DNA from: Burkholderiales bacterium
Lineage (GTDB): Bacteria; Actinomycetota; Thermoleophilia; Gaiellales; Gaiellaceae
Assembly (NCBI GenBank): GCA_025935595.1
Contig: JAICUZ010000070.1
Span: 1 to 10,336, forward strand
Direction of reading: 5' to 3'
Length of the DNA: 10,336 nt
Part shown: one piece after another, positions 7,362-10,336 of the stretch
How the letters are laid out: each line of letters starts with the position of its first letter
Numbering within the stretch: position 1 is the stretch's first letter
Notes under the pieces: generated by a model
Databases searched by the model: none
What the model was told of the DNA's origin: nothing
Seen by the model: the letters and a program-made list of their open reading frames with translations, nothing else
Translations under genes and position numbers: made by a program

Positions 7362-8335
7362 CGGCGGAAGCCCGCCGTCCGCTCGATCTCGAGCGGTGGC
7401 TCCGGCAGCCCACCGACCGGAGCCGCGGCGTTGAAGCCGCCCGGCGCGACGTCGTTCGGTGCGTCCGCGTGGAACAGCGACGCGAGCAGCTGGATCTGGT
7501 CGCGGCCCGGACCGAGCTCGAACTGCCCGCCGCCGTAGAGCGCGATTCCTTCACGGGCGCAGGCGTCGTAGAAGTCGAAGAGGCGCCTGACCGAGCCGAA
7601 GCGCGACGGCTTGCAGTTCAGGCACTTCGGCCTGAACGGCAGCGCTTCGACGTCGCTCCACTCGTGGATCGCCGCGTCCCACGTGATCCGGTCGCGGTGC
7701 GGCTCCAGCGCGCTCATCGTCTCACCCGTCAGCGCCGGATCCTCGATCCATGCGTCCGGAAACGCGGCCGCGACGCGCGCGTACAGCTCGGCGTCCGGCG
7801 GGTTGCCGAACGCGTAGCGGTAGATCCCCTTGAAGTCGATCGTCTCGACGTTGCGAAGCGTCGCGATCACGTCGTTCGTCCACTCACGGTCGGGGTCGAG
7901 CTTGAAGTGCAGGTCGGGATAGAGCTCGAGCCAGCCCGGCACGTTCGCGGTGCGGGTCGAGACGACGAACCGGAGCGGCTGCGGCTCGCGGCCGACCGCC
8001 TCGCCGAGCGACAGCCCCGCCTGGCGGAGCGCGAGGTCGAGCGCCGCCGACTCGAACCCCCACCGCCGGTACTCGGTCTGACCGGCCTGCAGCAGCGAGA
8101 ACGAGTCGAGTGTGTGCTCGCCGGTGAGCGGAAGCTTCCCTTCGTCCGCCTGGAACGTCTCCTGGGTACGCGAGTCGTAGTCGACCTCCTCGCCGCGGCC
8201 CTCCTCGCCCTTGCCGTGCAGCACGACGACGGTGCGGTGGAGCGTGAACCCGCGCGCGACCTCGCGCTCGAGCGGCTCGAGGTAGTAGCCGTCGATGTGG
8301 AGCGGCAGGTCGCGGACGGTGTCGTAGAGGCTCAT
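7358..8335 (-). CDS. Enolase-superfamily (MR/MLE-like) protein of unknown substrate
   Basis: This 325-residue protein has the enolase-superfamily layout: an N-terminal capping domain (about 1-115) then a barrel. Expected active-site residues appear in order at the strand ends: K145 (HFKLD), D167 (TIDFKG), E198 (WIEDP), D220 (TWDAAIH) and K242 (NCKPSRFG). D167, E198 and D220 would bind Mg2+, and the two lysines would act as acid/base, as in the muconate lactonizing enzyme/OSBS subgroup. K145 lacks the Lys two residues earlier (it is H143), so it differs from the common KxK motif. The C-terminal YGGGQFELGPGR is glycine-rich and probably lines the active site. Family chemistry is abstraction of a proton next to a carboxylate, so a sugar acid or similar is plausible but not shown. 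I chose ATG 8335, which overlaps the ArsR stop as ATGA. An upstream in-frame start at 8386 would add 17 proline- and arginine-rich residues and a long overlap. Confidence 0.8.
   Translation of the reverse strand: MSLYDTVRDLPLHIDGYYLEPLEREVARGFTLHRTVVVLHGKGEEGRGEEVDYDSRTQETFQADEGKLPLTGEHTLDSFSLLQAGQTEYRRWGFESAALDLALRQAGLSLGEAVGREPQPLRFVVSTRTANVPGWLELYPDLHFKLDPDREWTNDVIATLRNVETIDFKGIYRYAFGNPPDAELYARVAAAFPDAWIEDPALTGETMSALEPHRDRITWDAAIHEWSDVEALPFRPKCLNCKPSRFGSVRRLFDFYDACAREGIALYGGGQFELGPGRDQIQLLASLFHADAPNDVAPGGFNAAAPVGGLPEPPLEIERTAGFRR
7361..7378 (-). promoter_or_regulatory. Hairpin covering the mannosidase start codon
   Basis: On the minus strand ACGGCGG, a GCTT loop and CCGCCGT form a perfect 7-bp stem whose last base is the first base of the TTG start at 7361. 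The same bases encode the last residues of the upstream enolase-like protein. In mRNA the stem would hide the start region until a ribosome finishing the upstream gene opens it, a common way to couple translation. Structure is seen in sequence; the role is inference. Confidence 0.5.
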
Positions 8336-8619
8336 CTTCGGTGGCGGGTCAGGTGTGAGCGGAGCGCGTCGAGCCGATCGTCCCATTCCGCGCCGGCCTC
8401 TGTCAGCCGGAACCGTGTCTCTCGGCCTTGCCGCTCCGATTCGACGAGCCCCGCGTCGGCGAGCGTCGCGAGGTGCTTCGCGACGGCCTGCCGCGTCATT
8501 GGCAGCTCGCCCGTCAGCTCGGTCGCCGTCGCGGTGCCGCGCGCCGACAGGTAGCCGATCACCTGCCGCCGCGACGGGTCGGCGAGCGCGCCGAAGACCT
8601 GTCCCAGCGGATCAGACAA
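8332..8619 (-). CDS. ArsR-family transcriptional regulator (no metal-binding cysteines)
   Basis: This 95-residue winged-helix protein has the hallmark N-terminus FGALADPSRRQVIGYL (residues 9-24) and a recognition helix TRQAVAKHLATLADAGLV at about 42-59. The wing follows as ESERQGRETRFRLT. It contains no cysteine, so the classic ELCVCDL metal site is absent and it is unlikely to sense arsenic or cadmium. Its type belongs to the ArsR proteins encoded next to SRPBCC (AHSA1-like) proteins. The start is TTG at 8619, overlapping the SRPBCC gene by 8 bp, with no clear Shine-Dalgarno site; the protein begins SDPLGQ, as relatives do. Its natural targets are the twin palindromes at 9019-9066, which would give autorepression of this operon and perhaps control of clpP. 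Confidence 0.9.
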   Translation of the reverse strand: MSDPLGQVFGALADPSRRQVIGYLSARGTATATELTGELPMTRQAVAKHLATLADAGLVESERQGRETRFRLTEAGAEWDDRLDALRSHLTRHRR

Positions 8620-8950
8620 GCGCGAACGCGGAAGCCTGCAGCTCGAGCGCCGTCGACCACGCCGGCGAGGACTCCACCACGACGAGCCGCGTACCGTCGA
8701 CGTCGTCGTCGAGCGTGAACTCGACCGTTCCCTCGTCCTCCCAGTCGAACGCGAGGCGCCGGGCCGGTTCCACCTCGGTCACCGTCGCGTGCCGCTCCTC
8801 GCCGTTCGACCAGCGGAAGCTCGCCCCGCCGCCCGGCCGCAGGTCGAGCTCCACGTCGTTCGCGAACCAGTCCTCGAGCCGGTCTTCGTCGGTAAGCGCC
8901 TCCCAGACGTCGTCGCGGGTAGCGGGCAGGACGATTTCCTTGCGAATCAT
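8612..8950 (-). CDS. SRPBCC-fold protein, AHSA1 type
   Basis: This 112-residue protein starts IRKEIVLPATRDDVWEALTD (residues 2-21), followed by LEDWFAND. That is the usual opening strand and helix of Activator-of-Hsp90-ATPase-1-like START/SRPBCC proteins. LRPGGGASFRW (37-47) and TEVEPARRLAFDWE (58-71) are also typical. It is shorter than most relatives (about 140-160 residues), but its last helix appears present. The fold encloses a hydrophobic ligand pocket, and proteins of this kind are commonly paired with ArsR repressors, where they may bind or process the inducer. Here SRPBCC precedes ArsR, the reverse of the more common order. ATG 8950 has GGAG at 8957-8960 with 6-base spacing. The start also overlaps the stop of a small upstream ORF as ATGA. 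Confidence 0.88.
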   Translation of the reverse strand: MIRKEIVLPATRDDVWEALTDEDRLEDWFANDVELDLRPGGGASFRWSNGEERHATVTEVEPARRLAFDWEDEGTVEFTLDDDVDGTRLVVVESSPAWSTALELQASAFALV

Positions 8951-9018
8951 GTCTCGCTCCGGCGCCGCGCATGTCGGCGCCTGCGCTCTTTGCTGAGCTC
9001 CGTCGAGCCTACGCTCAT
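8947..9018 (-). CDS. Possible 23-codon arginine-rich leader ORF
   Basis: ATG at 9016-9018 is preceded, with an ideal 6-base gap, by a perfect AGGAGG at 9025-9030. The frame runs 23 codons and ends in TGA at 8947-8949, which overlaps the SRPBCC ATG as ATGA. The peptide starts MSVGSTELSK and then has seven arginines within residues 12-20 (RRRRHARRR). I recognise no family. It may be a true small protein or a leader whose translation opens the SRPBCC start. The Shine-Dalgarno site lies in and beside the loop of the palindrome at 9019-9038, so in RNA it could also be partly hidden. Nothing here proves translation. Confidence 0.45.
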   Translation of the reverse strand: MSVGSTELSKERRRRHARRRSET

Positions 9019-9038
9019 GTGCAACCTCCTGGTTGCGC
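9019..9038. promoter_or_regulatory. Candidate ArsR operator 1
   Basis: GTGCAAC (9019-9025), six bases, GTTGCGC (9032-9038): a palindrome with one mismatch in the outer arm. Its core GCAACC-TCCT-GGTTGC is perfectly symmetric. It repeats the design of the palindrome centred 24 bp to the right, as expected for two dimer sites of one regulator. The divergent genes and the ArsR gene two frames away make ArsR the natural ligand; binding is inferred. Confidence 0.65.
9025..9030 (-). promoter_or_regulatory. Perfect Shine-Dalgarno AGGAGG for the leader ORF
   Basis: On the minus strand AGGAGG is followed by TTGCAC and ATG. It is the strongest ribosome-binding site in the window, although it precedes only a 23-codon frame. 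In the transcript GCAACC, AGGA and GGTTGC can pair as a 6-bp stem with a 4-base loop, putting AGGA in the loop and the final GG in the stem. Confidence 0.5.
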
Positions 9039-9066
9039 TATTGTGCAACGGACAGGTTGCACAATA
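9039..9066. promoter_or_regulatory. Candidate ArsR operator 2 with possible overlapping divergent -10 elements
   Basis: TATTGTGCAAC (9039-9049), a 6-base centre, and GTTGCACAATA (9056-9066) are perfect 11-bp arms. The outer end of each arm reads TATTGT outward-in on its own strand, so each could serve as a TANNNT -10 hexamer: rightward at 9039-9044, with a start near 9051 for clpP, and leftward at 9061-9066 for the SRPBCC operon. No good -35 hexamers are seen. The operator call is much firmer than the promoter assignment. Confidence 0.65.
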
Positions 9067-9068
9067 CC

Positions 9069-9074
9069 GGGAGG
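9069..9074 (+). promoter_or_regulatory. Shine-Dalgarno site (GGGAGG) of clpP
   Basis: GGGAGG lies 4 bases before ATG 9079, 10 before GTG 9085 and 28 before ATG 9103. It supports a start at 9079 or 9085 and argues against both the later ATG and a longer N-terminus reaching back through the operators. Confidence 0.65.
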
Positions 9075-9078
9075 TCCC

Positions 9079-9684
9079 ATGCTGGTGGGCTCAGTTGTTC
9101 CGATGGTGGTCGAGCAGGACGGGCGGTGGGAGCGCTCGTTCGACATCTACTCGCGCCTCTTGCGCGAGCGAATCGTCTTCCTCGGGCAAGAGGTGAACGA
9201 CGACATCGCGAACCTGATCGCGGCCCAGCTCTTGCATCTCGATGCGCAGGAGCCGGGTCGCGACATCTCCCTCTACGTCAACTCGCCGGGCGGCTCGGCG
9301 TACGCCGGCATGGCGATCTACGACGCGATGCAGTACGTGCAGTCGGACGTGTCGACGGTGTGCCTCGGCATGGGGATGAGCGCGGCGGCGATGATCCTGT
9401 GCGGCGGCGCGCCGGGGAAGCGCTTCGCGCTGCCGAACGCGAAGATCATGATCCACCAGGGCTCGGCGGGATATCGCGGCACGCCGGCAGACATCCAGAT
9501 CGCCGCGCGCGAGATCCTCTCGATGACGCGGCGCATGGCGGAGATCATCTCCCGGCACACGAACCAGGACGTCGAGCAGGTGATGAAGGACATCGACCGC
9601 GACCGCTTCATGACGCCCGAGGAGGCGGTCGACTACGGGATCGTCGACGCCATCATGGAGACCCGCGCCGTCGCCCAGGGTTAG
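9079..9684 (+). CDS. clpP: ATP-dependent Clp protease proteolytic subunit ClpP
   Basis: This 201-residue protein is a complete ClpP serine protease. S101 in GMGMSAAA, H126 in IMIHQG and D175 in DRDRFMTPEEA form the catalytic triad. NSPGGSAYAGMAIYD (68-82) is the substrate-binding strand region. The N-terminus MVVEQDGRWERSFDIYSRLLRERIVFLG is the usual start of the mature family and has the residues that form the ring pore. It would form cytosolic rings of 14 subunits working with ClpX or ClpC, none of which is encoded in the window. I chose ATG 9079 because of the GGGAGG before it; a frame open from 8971 would run through both operators. It stands alone, not beside a second clpP, tig or clpX, and is divergent from the ArsR operon across the shared palindromes, so it may be a second, conditionally expressed ClpP. 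It overlaps the nuclease gene by 4 bp tail to tail. Confidence 0.95.
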   Translation: MLVGSVVPMVVEQDGRWERSFDIYSRLLRERIVFLGQEVNDDIANLIAAQLLHLDAQEPGRDISLYVNSPGGSAYAGMAIYDAMQYVQSDVSTVCLGMGMSAAAMILCGGAPGKRFALPNAKIMIHQGSAGYRGTPADIQIAAREILSMTRRMAEIISRHTNQDVEQVMKDIDRDRFMTPEEAVDYGIVDAIMETRAVAQG

Positions 9685-10336
9685 GCGCCGCGGGTCGTCC
9701 TCGGCGCGCGCCGCGCGCTCGCGACGACACGCTCGACCGCCTGGCGGAGCGCGCCCGGGACTTCGCCGTTGCCGTCCTGGAAGCGCTTGAACGCCGCCGC
9801 GGGCTTCGCGCGCCGCGCGCGGACGCCCGTGACTCCCTCGAAGTCCGGGACGAGCGCGATCGTGCGCCGCTTGCCCGCGGCGCGGACGATCGCCTCGTTC
9901 GAGATCCGCTCCGCGTCGGTCGGCGGATGCCCGCGCGGTGCGTCGCGGTCGTGCACGACGACGTACGGGATCTGGCACGCGTTGCACACCTCGGCGAACA
10001 ACGGGATGTTCCCTTTGCCCGCGCAGTCGACGATCGCGATCGCCTCCTGGTCGGCGTCGTAGCCGAGCGCGCGGAACACGAACGGGAACGCGAGCTTCTC
10101 GGTTCGCCCTTCGACGAGCATCACCGCGCGCGAAAGGAAGATTTCCGCGCGCTCGGCATCGAGCTCGGTGAACAGACGGAGCGCCTGCTCGCGCGGTAGC
10201 TCATCGGGCTGGAGGAGCATCGTGCCGGTACGGTCGTCGTGGCGCACCAGCACGAGCTGCTCGAGCCGGTCGACGCCGAGGAACACCGGCGAGTGGGTCG
10301 AGTACAGCACCTGGTTGCGGCCGCGAGCGGCCAGCC
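9681..10336 (-). CDS. OLD-family ATP-dependent nuclease, C-terminal TOPRIM part (5' end outside window)
   Basis: The frame is open to the right edge, so only the last 217 complete codons are visible. The first visible part, NQVLYSTHSPVFL, is the end of an ABC/RecF-like ATPase domain, with the His of the switch motif in STHSP. The TOPRIM domain follows: VMLVEGRTEKL with the catalytic Glu at 10110-10112, then IVDCAGKGNIPLF, and VVVHDRDA with the DxD aspartates at 9942-9950. A later VPDFEG also fits the family. OLD proteins are ATP-driven nucleases; relatives include P2 OLD and the GajA subunit of Gabija antiphage defence. Whether this one is a stand-alone class 1 enzyme or has a partner cannot be seen here. 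It ends in TAA overlapping the clpP stop. Confidence 0.85.
   Translation of the reverse strand, partial: LAARGRNQVLYSTHSPVFLGVDRLEQLVLVRHDDRTGTMLLQPDELPREQALRLFTELDAERAEIFLSRAVMLVEGRTEKLAFPFVFRALGYDADQEAIAIVDCAGKGNIPLFAEVCNACQIPYVVVHDRDAPRGHPPTDAERISNEAIVRAAGKRRTIALVPDFEGVTGVRARRAKPAAAFKRFQDGNGEVPGALRQAVERVVASARRAPRTTRGA

Noticed and set aside
8336..8386. Longer N-terminus for the enolase-like protein
   Set aside because: The extra 17 residues are proline/arginine-rich, lie within the ArsR coding end and break the ATGA coupling pattern; SLYDTVRDLPL looks like the natural start.
5490..8554. Long open frames on the plus strand opposite the mannosidase and enolase-like genes
   Set aside because: Composition is low-complexity Arg-rich and the opposite strand carries conserved active-site motifs throughout.
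8332..8619. Metal-sensing (arsenic/cadmium) function for the ArsR protein
   Set aside because: The protein contains no cysteine and no recognisable metal site, and no arsenic or metal resistance genes are nearby.
8971..9078. Extended ClpP N-terminus of 36 residues
   Set aside because: It would run through both operator palindromes and past the ribosome-binding site at 9069-9074; ClpP proteins do not carry such an extension.
9079..10336. ClpP plus OLD nuclease as a joint defence system
   Set aside because: The genes are convergent, not cotranscribed, and the only link seen is a 4-bp overlap of their ends.

Overview
This is a GC-rich, gene-dense stretch of bacterial chromosome with very short intergenic gaps. 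The F420-type luciferase-like oxidoreductase, the frequent GTG/TTG starts, the leaderless-type promoter spacing and the ClpP N-terminus all point to Actinomycetota. A deep-branching class such as Thermoleophilia (Solirubrobacterales/Gaiellales-like) is my best guess, but this is inference from sequence style and not a database match. I see no rRNA, tRNA, CRISPR array, insertion sequence or phage gene.

Left part, + strand (1-4509). The 3' part of an LLM-class, probably F420-dependent oxidoreductase ends at 645. After 72 bp with a leaderless-type -10 element comes a tight three-gene unit. It holds an ABC ATPase of the MacB/LolD type (718-1449), an 849-residue FtsX/MacB-type permease with two repeated halves (1454-4003), and a NUDIX hydrolase (4000-4509) whose GTG start overlaps the permease stop as GTGA.

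Middle part, - strand (9018 down to 4500). This is one continuous overlapping operon read leftward. It runs from a possible 23-codon leader ORF to an AHSA1-type SRPBCC protein, an ArsR-family repressor without cysteines, an enolase-superfamily protein and a GH38 alpha-mannosidase. Every junction overlaps: ATGA, 8 bp, ATGA, TTGA. A perfect hairpin sits on the mannosidase TTG start. The mannosidase meets the NUDIX gene tail to tail with a 10-bp overlap that contains a perfect 8-bp inverted repeat.

Right part (9019-10336). The 128-bp region between the SRPBCC gene and a rightward clpP holds two palindromes of the form GTGCAAC-N6-GTTGCRC, with centres 24 bp apart. The second extends to 11-bp perfect arms. 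They are the obvious operator candidates for the ArsR protein and lie between, and probably over, both divergent promoters. clpP (9079-9684) has a complete Ser-His-Asp triad. It overlaps by 4 bp, tail to tail, with an OLD-family TOPRIM nuclease that runs off the right edge.

The parts most worth attention are the divergent control region and the leader ORF. The leader ORF has a perfect AGGAGG site that lies inside one of the operator palindromes. Also notable is the unusual coupling of an ArsR/SRPBCC pair to two enzyme genes that look like carbohydrate or acid-sugar metabolism.
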